Both the position numbers and the translations under genes were made by a program. This document shows, piece by piece, positions 1 to 8,600 of a stretch of DNA of 64,000 nucleotides (position 1 is the stretch's first letter; every line of letters begins with the position of its first letter). A model generated the notes under the pieces. That model was not told the DNA's origin. It did no database searches and worked only from the letters and a program-made list of their open reading frames with translations. Source of the stretch: Oharaeibacter diazotrophicus (GTDB lineage Bacteria; Pseudomonadota; Alphaproteobacteria; Rhizobiales; Pleomorphomonadaceae); contig NZ_SNXY01000013.1 of the NCBI RefSeq assembly GCF_004362745.1, positions 1 to 64,000 of the forward strand, given 5' to 3'.

Positions 1-113
1 GACAGCGTCGGACCCAGCAGCACGTTGAGGCTCCCCGCCCGGAGCGTCATCGACACCCCCGATACGTGATCCTCTCCACCCACCGTCCGTCCGACGTCCA
101 CCAATTCGAGCAT
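1..113 (-). CDS. glpS: GlpS-like polyol/glycerol ABC transporter ATP-binding protein (5' end only)
   Basis: Only the first 37 codons lie in the window; the gene runs off the left edge. They read MLELVDVGRTVGGEDHVSGV, then a stretch ending in NVLLGPTL, which is the start of a Walker A loop. This matches the N-terminus of GlpS, one of two ATPases of the rhizobial GlpSTPQV glycerol importer, which acts on the cytoplasmic face of the inner membrane. It follows the FGGY kinase on the same strand after 103 bp, so the kinase and importer are probably co-transcribed. Assignment is by remembered family similarity of a short segment, so the substrate is uncertain. Confidence 0.7.
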   Translation of the reverse strand, partial: MLELVDVGRTVGGEDHVSGVSMTLRAGSLNVLLGPTL

Positions 114-216
114 GGCTTGTTCCAGTGATCGCTCGCGCCGCGGCGCGGGGCCTCGTTCCGCGGGCACGGGGCGCCCGCGGTCGGTTCGGCGTCGGGTTTC
201 GGGAAGACGGCGGTGG

Positions 217-1740
217 TCAGGCCACCAGCCGGTCGTCCTCGCGCCAGGCCGCGGACAGGGCGTCGGCGGTGGCGGTGTAACGGGCGTATTTGCGGGCGTG
301 GTCGGCCTGACGCTCCGGCCGCGGCTCGAAGCGCCGCGCGGTCCTCGTCATCGCCGCGACCGCGCCGCGGAGGTCGGAATGGGCGCCGATCGCGGTCGCC
401 GCGAGGATCGCGACGCCCTGGGCGCCGAGTTCGCTGCCGGCCGGCAGTTCGACCGGCAGGCCGAGCGCGTCGGCGAACATCTGCGCCCACAGCGGGCTGC
501 GCGAGGCGCCGCCGGCGAGGCGCAGCACCGAGGGCCGCGCCGCGTCGGGGCCGGTGAGCAGACGGTCGATGTCCTGCTTGTGGGCGTAGACGATGCCCTC
601 GAAGATGGCGCGCAGGACGTCGCCGAGGGTGTGCGAGGCGGTGAGGCCGAGCAGTCCGGCCGGCGCGCCGCCGGGGCCGCCGAACAGGAAGGGGAAGAAC
701 AGGATGTCGTTGGACTTGCCGAGGCTGCCCTCGATCAGCTCGTTGCAGACCGCGTAAATCGATTTGCCCTCGCGTTCCGCCCGCGCCGCCTCGCCGTCGA
801 GGACGTTGCGGATGAACCATTCGAGGTTGCTCGCCGAGGTCGCGGCGCCCTCCGTGGCGATGAAGCCGCCGAGCGGGTAGGGGCTCTGGATGAACGGCAG
901 GATCGACAGGCGGGGGGTGGCGTGCAGGGTCGAGTTGATCGAGAAGGTGCCGGCGACGACGCTGAGGTGGTCGGGATCGACCACGCCCGAGGCCATCGCC
1001 GCGGCGCTGACGTCGACAGCCCCGCGCACCACCGGCGTGCCGGCCCTGAGCCCGGTCAGGGCCGCCGCCGCCGCGGTGACACCGCCGACGATCTCGTCGG
1101 AGGGGCGGATCTCCGGCATCCGCGACAGCCAGTGCCGGATCCCGGTCATCTCGAAGAATTCTTCCGACCACGCCGCGCGCTCGACGTCGATCAGGCCGGC
1201 GATGCCGCCGTCGGAGGGGTCGGTGGAATAGTCGCCGGTGAGCCGGCCGCGCAGGAAGTCCTTGCAGAAGGCGACCTGGGCGGAGCGGCCGAAGAGCTCC
1301 GGCTCGTTGCGGTCGAGCCAGGGGATCAGCGCGGCGGAATGGCCGGCGAACAGGCGCTGCTGCACCTTGGCGCCGGCGGCGTCGTAGAGGCCCGAGGCCT
1401 TCCAGGACGCCAGCATCTCCGCCGTGCGGCCGTCGGTGGAGACGATGCCCGGGCGGACCGGGTCGCCGGCACCGTCGATCACGTAGAGGCCGCTGCCGTA
1501 GCCGGCGACCGAGACCGCGGCGACGTCGGCGGGGTCGGTGCCGGAGACCTCGAGCACCTCGCGCACCGCCTCGCACGCCATCCGCCACATCCGGTCGGGG
1601 TCGCGCTCGGTGTGCCCGGGCTTCGGGAACAGCATCTGGTTCGGCCGTCTGGCGCAGGCCCGTTCGACACCCGCGAGGTCGAACAGGGCGGCCTTGGTCA
1701 TCGTGCCACCGGCGTCGATGCCGATCACGCGCTCCTTCAT
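217..1740 (-). CDS. FGGY-family carbohydrate (polyol) kinase
   Basis: A 507-residue ATP-dependent sugar or polyol kinase. The N-terminal FGGY domain opens with IGIDAGGTMTKAALFD (residues 6-20, with the phosphate-binding Asp-Gly-Gly-Thr). The C-terminal FGGY domain begins near residue 255 and carries LAGGASRSPLWAQMFAD, the usual adenosine-binding Gly-Gly-x-x-x-S segment. The start at 1740 is preceded by GGGAGGGG at good spacing; an upstream in-frame extension would cross the promoter region. The motif DAGGTMTK differs from true GlpK (DQGTTSTR-like), so this is probably a kinase of the LyxK/EryA type rather than glycerol kinase. It lies between GlpS and a divergent GlpD-like dehydrogenase, implying that an imported polyol is phosphorylated here and then oxidised. 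The exact substrate cannot be read from sequence. Confidence 0.88.
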   Translation of the reverse strand: MKERVIGIDAGGTMTKAALFDLAGVERACARRPNQMLFPKPGHTERDPDRMWRMACEAVREVLEVSGTDPADVAAVSVAGYGSGLYVIDGAGDPVRPGIVSTDGRTAEMLASWKASGLYDAAGAKVQQRLFAGHSAALIPWLDRNEPELFGRSAQVAFCKDFLRGRLTGDYSTDPSDGGIAGLIDVERAAWSEEFFEMTGIRHWLSRMPEIRPSDEIVGGVTAAAAALTGLRAGTPVVRGAVDVSAAAMASGVVDPDHLSVVAGTFSINSTLHATPRLSILPFIQSPYPLGGFIATEGAATSASNLEWFIRNVLDGEAARAEREGKSIYAVCNELIEGSLGKSNDILFFPFLFGGPGGAPAGLLGLTASHTLGDVLRAIFEGIVYAHKQDIDRLLTGPDAARPSVLRLAGGASRSPLWAQMFADALGLPVELPAGSELGAQGVAILAATAIGAHSDLRGAVAAMTRTARRFEPRPERQADHARKYARYTATADALSAAWREDDRLVA

Positions 1741-2154
1741 GGGGTCCCCTCCCGGTGCGGCAGAGCTTCGACGACGCGTCGGGACTCTCGATGGTCCCTC
1801 CTCGTGACGCGCCGCTCGGACGATCCGCTCCTCAACGGATCCCCCGGCCGACCCTGCCGCCAACTCGTAATGACAAGTAGACGGTACACCGGATTTGATC
1901 CATGTCAAGCGGCCCCGAGGTCGAAGAAAGCGCACATTCGTTGCTGCACGGCACAAGGCGGTTTTGCTGCGTTGCGACATGACGAGCCCGCCGTTTCGGC
2001 GCCGCAACGCGTCGCGGCCATGGATCGATGCGCTTCGCTGCTTCGTCCACTTGTCATTACAGGATGAGTGATCTTATGGTATCGCCGCGAACGGTGCGCG
2101 AGGGTCCGCGACGGGGCCCCGGACGGTGCCGGCGACGAGGAGGAGGGGACGACC
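1741..2154. promoter_or_regulatory. Divergent control region of the kinase/glpS and glpD/gntR operons with inverted operator pair
   Basis: No gene is seen in these 414 bases. The 12-mer GTAATGACAAGT at 1867-1878 recurs as its exact reverse complement ACTTGTCATTAC at 2049-2060. The right copy extends into TGTCATTACA, a TGT-N4-ACA palindrome. One copy faces each divergent operon. GntR proteins of the HutC/UTRA group bind short palindromes of this general kind, and such a regulator is encoded at the end of the plus-strand operon, so these are its likely operators. That link is inference. Confidence 0.6.
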
Positions 2155-3873
2155 ATGCGCACGCGCGACGCGGTTCTCGGGCGGCTGGAGGCGGGCGAGG
2201 CGCCCGAGGTGCTGATCGTCGGCGGCGGCATCAACGGCGTCGGCGTCTACCGCGACCTCGCCGGCGAGGGCGTGGCGGCGCTGCTGGTCGAGCGCGGCGA
2301 CTTCGCCTCCGGCACCAGCGCGGCGCCGTCGCGGCTGATCCACGGCGGCCTGCGCTATCTCGAGACCGGCGAGATGGCGCTCGTGCGCGAATCCGTCGAG
2401 GAGCGCAACCTCCTGCTCCTCAACGCCCCGCACGTGGTGCGGCCGATCCGCTGCTGGATCCCGCTGCGCTCCTGGTTCGGCGGCCTCGCCGGCACGGTGG
2501 CGCGCTTCATGCGCCTGACCCGCACGCCCGGCCGCAAGGGCGCGGTGCCGGTCAAGGTCGGCCTCGCCTTCTACGACCTGTTCGGCAACGCCCACCGCAC
2601 CATGCCGCGGCACCGCTTCTTCTCGCGCGCCGCCGCGCTGGCGCGGGTGCCGCGGCTCGCCCCGTCGACCCGGGCGGTCGCCGAGTACTACGACGCCCGC
2701 ATCAGCCACCCCGAACGGCTGACCATGGAGCTGGTCGCCGACGCCGAGGCGGCCTGTCCGGCCTCGCTGGCGGTGCCCTATCTCGCCGTCACCGGCATCC
2801 GCGCCGGCGCGGTCGAGCTGACCGACCGCGTCGACGGCCGGGTGGTGCGGGTGCGCCCGAAGGTGGTCGTCAACGCCTCCGGCGCCTGGCTCGACCAGGT
2901 CCACGGCGGGCTCGGGCTCGCCGAGAAGCTGGTCGGCGGCACCAAGGGCTCGCATCTCGTGATCCGCGCCCCGGACGTCGCCGCCGAGCTCGGCGAGATC
3001 ATGCTCTACTTCGAGACCGAGGATCACCGTGCCTGCCTGATCTACCGGATGGACGAGGACCACGTCCTGCTCGGCACCACGGACCTGCGCACCGAGGATC
3101 CCGACGACGGCACCTGTTCGGCGGCCGAGATCGACTACCTGTTCGGCGTGCTGGCCGCGGTGATGCCGCAGGTGCGCTTCTCCCGCGCCGACATCGTGTT
3201 CCACTACGCCGGCGTCCGGCCGCTGCCGCGCACCGAGGGCGCCGTCGCCGGCGCGATCAGCCGCGACCACAGCATCCGCCGCTACGAGCCGAGCCCGGAG
3301 CGGCCCTTCACCATGCTGTCGCTGGTCGGCGGCAAGTGGACCACCTACCGCGCCTGCGCCGAGCAGATCGCCGACGGCGTGCTCGGCGTCCTCGGGCGCC
3401 GGCGCACCCGCTCGACGAAGACCGAGCCGATCGGCGGCGGCCGCGACTTCCCGCGCGACGACGCCGGCCGCGCCGCCTACGCCGCCGACCTCGCCCGCCG
3501 CACCGGCGTCGCGTCGGAGCGCGCGGCCCGGCTCGCCGACCGCTACGGCTCCACCGCCGCCGCGATCGCCGCCGCCGAGGTCGCCGACGGCGGCCGGATG
3601 CTCGCGGCGGCGCCGACCTACTCGCACGCCGAGATCGTCGCGATCACCCGCGACGAGCGCGTCACCCGGCTCGAGGACGTGGTGCTGCGCCGGACGCTGA
3701 TGGGCTTCGAGGGGCTGGCGAGCGCTGCGCTGGTGGCCGAACTCGCCGAGATCGTCGGCGACGTCCTCGGCTGGAGTACGGAACGCCGCGCCGCCGAGCG
3801 CGACGCCTGCAACCGTTTGCTTCGCGAGCGCCATGGCGTATCACTGGGCGGGGAGCGGACCAGGGCGGCCTAG
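2155..3873 (+). CDS. glpD: Glycerol-3-phosphate dehydrogenase (FAD-dependent, aerobic type)
   Basis: A 572-residue flavoprotein that oxidises sn-glycerol 3-phosphate to dihydroxyacetone phosphate and passes electrons to quinone at the inner membrane. The dinucleotide fold GGGINGVG is at residues 23-30 and the GlpD signature HGGLRYLETGE is near residue 67. A DAO C-terminal domain fills roughly residues 400-560. The length is normal for GlpD. The start at 2155 is chosen because GAGGAGGAGGGG lies just upstream; earlier in-frame codons overlap the operator. Related EryB enzymes oxidise erythritol phosphate, and the neighbouring kinase is not a typical GlpK, so a polyol-phosphate substrate other than G3P is possible. 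The GntR gene begins 2 bp downstream, making a two-gene operon. Confidence 0.92.
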   Translation: MRTRDAVLGRLEAGEAPEVLIVGGGINGVGVYRDLAGEGVAALLVERGDFASGTSAAPSRLIHGGLRYLETGEMALVRESVEERNLLLLNAPHVVRPIRCWIPLRSWFGGLAGTVARFMRLTRTPGRKGAVPVKVGLAFYDLFGNAHRTMPRHRFFSRAAALARVPRLAPSTRAVAEYYDARISHPERLTMELVADAEAACPASLAVPYLAVTGIRAGAVELTDRVDGRVVRVRPKVVVNASGAWLDQVHGGLGLAEKLVGGTKGSHLVIRAPDVAAELGEIMLYFETEDHRACLIYRMDEDHVLLGTTDLRTEDPDDGTCSAAEIDYLFGVLAAVMPQVRFSRADIVFHYAGVRPLPRTEGAVAGAISRDHSIRRYEPSPERPFTMLSLVGGKWTTYRACAEQIADGVLGVLGRRRTRSTKTEPIGGGRDFPRDDAGRAAYAADLARRTGVASERAARLADRYGSTAAAIAAAEVADGGRMLAAAPTYSHAEIVAITRDERVTRLEDVVLRRTLMGFEGLASAALVAELAEIVGDVLGWSTERRAAERDACNRLLRERHGVSLGGERTRAA

Positions 3874-3875
3874 AG

Positions 3876-4664
3876 ATGACGGACCGGGTGGCGGAACGGG
3901 AGGACGACGGGCGCGAGCCGTTCGCGGTGCGCCGCGACGCCGACGGCGGCGTGCCGCTGTGGTCGCAGCTGAAGTCGGCGCTGGTCGCCGACATCGTCGG
4001 CCGCAACCTGCCCGAACACACCCGCCTGCCGTCCGAGGCCGAGCTCTGCGCCTCCTTCGGCGTGTCGCGCACCGTGGTGCGCGAGGCGCTGAACCAGCTC
4101 GTCAACGAGCGGCTGATCTACAAGCTGCAGGGCAAGGGCGCCTTCGTCGCCGGCCGGCGCGACGAGCAGGACTTCGTCGGCACCCGCGTCGGCTTCTCCG
4201 GCGAACTCGCCGACAAGCAGAAGGTGATCGACCGCAAGGTGCTGCGCCAGGCCGTCGAGCCCGCCGACGAGCGGGTCCGGATGATGCTGCGCCTTGCCGA
4301 GGACGAGCCGCTGGTGGCGGTCGACCGCGTGCTCTCGGTCGACGGCGTGCCGCGGCTCTTGGTGCGCTGGCGGATGCCGGAGCGCCTCGTGCCCGGGCTC
4401 GACCGGGTGCCGCTGCACACCCGTTCGCTCTACGAGACCCTCAGCCGGCGCTACGGCGTCGTGTTCGACCGCGCCGAGCGCTGGATCGAGGCGACCGCGC
4501 CGCTCGAGCCCGACGCCCGCCTCCTCGGCGTCACCACCGGCACGCCGCTGCTCGGCATCGAATCCGTCGCCTTCGCCGCCGACGGCCAGCCGATCGAATA
4601 CTACACCGCCCTCTACCGCACCGACCGCGCCCGCCTGCACATCCAGATCGGCGCCCCGCGTTAG
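3876..4664 (+). CDS. GntR/HutC-family transcriptional regulator with UTRA ligand domain
   Basis: A 262-residue repressor-type regulator. The winged helix occupies about residues 24-95, with the GntR signature LPSEAELCASFGVSRTVVRE and KLQGKGAFV. A UTRA effector domain follows from about residue 100 to 250 (LLGIESVAF, EYYTALYR near its end). It starts 2 bp after the glpD stop, so it is translated with the dehydrogenase. UTRA domains sense small phosphorylated or polar metabolites; here a polyol phosphate is plausible. The inverted 12-mer pair in the glpD/kinase promoter region is its most likely target, which would give local autoregulation. Confidence 0.9.
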   Translation: MTDRVAEREDDGREPFAVRRDADGGVPLWSQLKSALVADIVGRNLPEHTRLPSEAELCASFGVSRTVVREALNQLVNERLIYKLQGKGAFVAGRRDEQDFVGTRVGFSGELADKQKVIDRKVLRQAVEPADERVRMMLRLAEDEPLVAVDRVLSVDGVPRLLVRWRMPERLVPGLDRVPLHTRSLYETLSRRYGVVFDRAERWIEATAPLEPDARLLGVTTGTPLLGIESVAFAADGQPIEYYTALYRTDRARLHIQIGAPR

Positions 4665-4721
4665 GAGGGGACGACGCCCCGGTCCCCTGCCGTGGGTGGC
4701 GACCCGCGGCGGCCCCGCTTC

Positions 4722-5022
4722 CACTTTCCCTCTCGTGGGGGAGGGTAGATCCGGCAGCCGGCGTCGCCGCGTGCAGCCCGTATGCCGCGGGCGGGGTGCC
4801 GATCCGCGACGACCCCACCTCCTACCCTCCCCCTCGTGGCGGTGAGGCGAAGCCGAACGCCGCGGAGGCAGGCGACTCCGAGGCAGGCCGGTCGACGGCC
4901 GAAGGCCGGCGGGGTTGGGCCCGCTTCCCCCGCCGCGACGCCGATCTCCCCGCCGAGCCCCGGGCCGGCCACCCCGCCCCGCCGCTTTCGCGCCGCCCCT
5001 CCCCTCGTGGGGGAGGGTAGAT
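4722..5022. repeat. Intergenic palindromic repeat element, copy 1 (composite)
   Basis: This noncoding stretch after the GntR gene contains three palindromic cores of the form CTCTCGTGGGGGAGGGTAGA (around 4731, 4824 and 4999). It also contains an internal segment starting GTGAGGCGAAGCCGAACGC at 4842 and including GGCGACTCCGAGGCAGG. The same internal segment recurs at 13480 (plus strand) and about 36005-36047 (minus strand). Its bounds are approximate. No open frame with coding character was seen. It could fold into strong RNA hairpins and serve as the operon terminator. Confidence 0.75.
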
Positions 5023-5064
5023 GAGCGGCCCCGTGCCCCATCCGCATCACCCCGTAGAAATCGT

Positions 5065-5092
5065 TTGAATACCAATGAACCCGCGTTATCAT
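5065..5092 (+). promoter_or_regulatory. Candidate sigma-70 promoter of the nicAB-like operon
   Basis: TTGAAT at 5065-5070 and TATCAT at 5087-5092 are separated by 16 bp. They match the -35 consensus at four of six positions and the -10 at five of six. They sit in a locally AT-richer pocket about 60 bp before the first gene of the operon. Sequence match only. Confidence 0.45.
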
Positions 5093-5153
5093 CCGCCCCC
5101 GGGGACGCCGCCGGTTCGGCCGGTGGCGCCCGCCAGCGACGGACCGGAGCGCG

Positions 5154-5660
5154 ATGACGGGCGAGCCCCTCCGACTGACGGTGAACGGCGAGATGCGGCC
5201 CGTAGCGGCCGCGCCGGAGACGTCGCTGCTCACGGTGCTGCGCAACGACCTCGGGCTCACCGGAGCCAAATACGGCTGCGGCCTCGGCGAGTGCGGCGCC
5301 TGCGCCGTGCTGGTCGACGGCCGCGTGGTCCGTTCGTGTACCATCCCCGTCGCCCGGGTCGCCGGCCGGTCGGTGGTCACGCTGGAGGGCCTCGCCCGCG
5401 AGGGACGACCGCATCCGGTCCAGCGCGCCTTCGCCGAGGCGCAGGCGGCCCAGTGCGGCTATTGCCTCAACGGCATGATCGTCGCCACCGTGGCGCTGCT
5501 GGCGCGCGACCCCGCGCCCTCCGAAGTCGCGATCCGCGCCGCGCTCGCACGCCACCTCTGTCGCTGCGGCACCCACGTCGAGATCCTCGCCGCGGTCCGC
5601 CTCGCCGTCCGCCTGACCGCCGAGGCCGGCGGGACGATCGTCCGGGAGACCGCATCGTGA
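5154..5660 (+). CDS. nicA: Nicotinate dehydrogenase-like [2Fe-2S] subunit (NicA type)
   Basis: A 168-residue small subunit of a molybdenum hydroxylase. The plant-type [2Fe-2S] cluster is bound by C42, C47, C50 and C62 (CGLGECGAC ... C), and the second, helical cluster by C101, C104, C136 and C138 (CGYC ... CRC). It carries electrons from the Mo site of the partner subunit to its c-type hemes. The gene overlaps nicB by 4 bp (GTGA), so translation is coupled. Size and partner architecture match NicA of the Pseudomonas two-component nicotinate hydroxylase. Isoquinoline 1-oxidoreductase alpha subunits look alike, so the substrate is not certain. Confidence 0.82.
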   Translation: MTGEPLRLTVNGEMRPVAAAPETSLLTVLRNDLGLTGAKYGCGLGECGACAVLVDGRVVRSCTIPVARVAGRSVVTLEGLAREGRPHPVQRAFAEAQAAQCGYCLNGMIVATVALLARDPAPSEVAIRAALARHLCRCGTHVEILAAVRLAVRLTAEAGGTIVRETAS

Positions 5661-8600
5661 CCGCCCCGCGCGAGCGCCCGGCCGCCGACCACGGCGCGGC
5701 CGCCGACAGCCTGACCGTCTGGCGTGCCGGCCCGGCCGGACGCGAGATCTTCCTCGCGATCGACGGCGCCGGCGCCGTCACCGGCTTCAACGGCCACGTC
5801 GACCTCGGCACCGGCATCCGCACCGCGCTCGCCCAGATCGTCGCCGAGGAACTCGACGTCGCCCCCGCCGCGGTCGCCATGGTGCTCGGCACCACCGGCG
5901 CCGCGCCCGACCAGGGCCCGACCATCGCCAGCGAGACCATCCAGGTCGCCGCCGAGCCGCTGCGCCGCGCCGCCGCCACCGCCCGGACGTGGCTCCTTGC
6001 CCGCGCCGCCGAACGCTTCGCCGCGCCGGTCGATGGGCTGAGCGTCGACGACGGCCTCGTCCGTCACGGCAACGAGGCGGTCGGCTTCGGCGAGCTCGTC
6101 CGCGGCGGTCCGCACGCGATCGCGCTCGACCCCTCGGCCCCGGTCAAGCCGGTGGCGGCCTACCGCGTCGTCGGCACCTCGACGCCCCGGGTCGACATCG
6201 CCGACAAGACGCTCGGGCGCTGGACCTACGTGCACGACGTCCGCGTCCCCGGCATGCTGCACGGCCGGGTCGTCCGCCCGCCCCACGTCGGCTGGGACCA
6301 CGGCCCCGGCGTCGGCTCCAGCCTGATCGCGGTCGACGAAGCCTCGGTTTCTGGCATCGCCGGCGTCGTCGCGGTGGTGGTGGTCGGCGACTTCGTCGGC
6401 GTGGTCGCGACCCGCGAGGAGATCGCCGCCACGGCCGCCGACAGGCTGGCGGTGACCTGGGCCGAGCAGCCCACCCGGCCGGACCTCTCCGACCTCGAGG
6501 CCGCGATCCGCGCCAATCCGGCGAAGACCCGCGTCCTCGCCGACCGCGGCGACGTCGAGCGCGCGCTCGCCGCCGCGACGCCGGCGATGAACCGCACCTA
6601 CGTCTGGCCCTACCAGATGCACGGCTCGATCGGGCCGTCCTGCGCCGTCGCCGACGTGAGGGCCGACGGCGTCACGGTGTGGTCGGGCACCCAGAACCCG
6701 CATTTCATGCGGCGCGACCTCGCGCGCCTCCTGGACCTCCCAGAGACCGCGATCGTGGTCGAGCGGCTGGAGGCCGCCGGCTGCTACGGCCGCAACTGCG
6801 CCGACGACGTCACCGCCGACGCCGCCCTCCTGTCGCGGGCGGTCGGCCGGCCGGTGCGGGTGCAGCTGACGCGGGCGCAGGAGCACGGCTGGGAGCCGAA
6901 GGGCGCCGCCCAGGTGATCGACGTCCGCGGCGGGCTCGACCGCGAGGGCGGGCCGATCGGCTACGACTTCGAGACGCGCTATCCCTCCAACCTCGCGCCG
7001 ACGCTGGCGCTGATCCTGACCGGCAAGGTCCCGCCGGTGCCGGACGTGGTCGAGATGGGCGACCGCACCGCGATCCCGCCCTACGCCTTCGGCAACCTGC
7101 GCGTCGCCGTCCACGACATGCCACCGCTCGCCCGCGCCTCCTGGTTCCGCGGGGTGTCGGCGATGCCGAACAGCTTCGCCCACGAGAGCTTCGTCGACGA
7201 ACTCGCCGCCGCCGCCGGGGTCGACCCGATCGAATACCGGCTGCGCTACCTGACCGACCCGCGCGCGATCGACCTCGTCCACGCCGTGCGCGAACGCGCC
7301 GGCTGGACCGCGCGGACCCGCTGGGGCACCGAGGGCGGCGAAGGCGACCTGCTCTACGGCCGCGGCTTCGCCTACGCGGTCTACGTCCACGGCAAGTTCC
7401 CGGGCACGGCGGCGGCGTGGTCGGCCTGGGTCGCCGACGTCGCCGTCAACCGGCGCACCGGCGAGGTCGCGGTCACCCGGGTCACGGTCGGCCAGGATTC
7501 CGGGTTGATGATCAACCCGGACGGCGTCCGTCACCAGATCCACGGCAACGTGGTGCAGTCGGTCGGCAGGGTGCTGAAGGAGAAGGTCGCCTTCGGTCCG
7601 GCCGGGGTCGAGAGCCTGGAATGGGGCGGCTATCCGCTGCTGACGTTCGAGGAATTGCCCGAGATCGACGTGGTGATGCTGCCCCGTCCCGACGAGCCGC
7701 CGCTCGGCGTCGGCGAGAGCGCCTCGGTGCCGAGCGCGGCGGCGATCGTCAACGCCGTCTACGACGCCACCGGCCTCCGCTTCCGCGAACTGCCGCTGAC
7801 GCCCGACCGCGTGCTCGCCGCCCTGCGCGCGCGCGGCCTTTCCACCTCCGAGCCGCCGCGGCTGCCGGGGCCGCGCGCCGGGGAGAAGCACGGGGGCGAG
7901 AAGCGCCGGCGCTGGTTCGGCCTCGGCGCCGCCGGCCTCGCCGGCGCGGCCTTCGCCGGGCTCGCGACGCTGTCGCCGATCCGCGGGGCGTTTCCCGAGA
8001 TCGCCCGGCCGGACCCGGCCGCCTTCTCCGCCGCCGCCGTCGAGCGCGGCCGGCTGGTCGCCGCCGCCGGCGCCTGCGCCGCCTGCCACGACGGCCCGGA
8101 CGGCACGCCGCTTTCGGGCGGCCGCGCCTTCGCGACGCCCTTCGGCACGGTCCACGCCGCCAACGTCTCGCCGGACGCGGTCACGGGCATCGGCGCGTGG
8201 TCCTACCCGGCCTTCGTGCGCGCCATGCGCGAGGGCGTTTCGCGCGACGGCCGCCACCTCTACCCGGTCCATCCCTACACGTCCTTCGTCGACGTCGCCG
8301 ACGCCGACCTGCAGGACCTCTACGCCTACGTCATGAGCGCGGCGCCGGTGCGCGCGCCGACGCCGCCGGCCGAGATGCGCCCGCCCTTCGGCTTCCGCCC
8401 GCTGATGGCCGGGTGGAACGCGCTGTTCCTGCGCCCGACCGCGGTCGCCGCCGATCCGGCCCGCGGCGAGGCGTGGAACCGCGGCGCCTATCTGGTCGAG
8501 GGCCTCGGCCATTGCAGCGCCTGCCACAGCCCGCGCAACGCCCTCGGCGCCGAGGCGCGCGGGGCCGCGCGCTGGTCCGGCGGCGAGGCCGACGGCTGGC

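Noticed and set aside
217-1740. Calling the first kinase glycerol kinase (glpK) from context alone
   Set aside because: The nucleotide-binding motif differs from GlpK, so only the FGGY family level is supported.
112-2067. Long plus-strand frame opposite the FGGY kinase gene
   Set aside because: Its translation is Arg/Gly/Ala-rich with no domain, it is antisense to a clear kinase, and it also runs through the divergent promoter. Long antisense frames are expected at this GC content.
4722-5022. CRISPR array or tRNA gene in the palindrome-rich intergenic region
   Set aside because: The repeats are irregular in spacing and orientation with no spacers, and no cloverleaf could be drawn.
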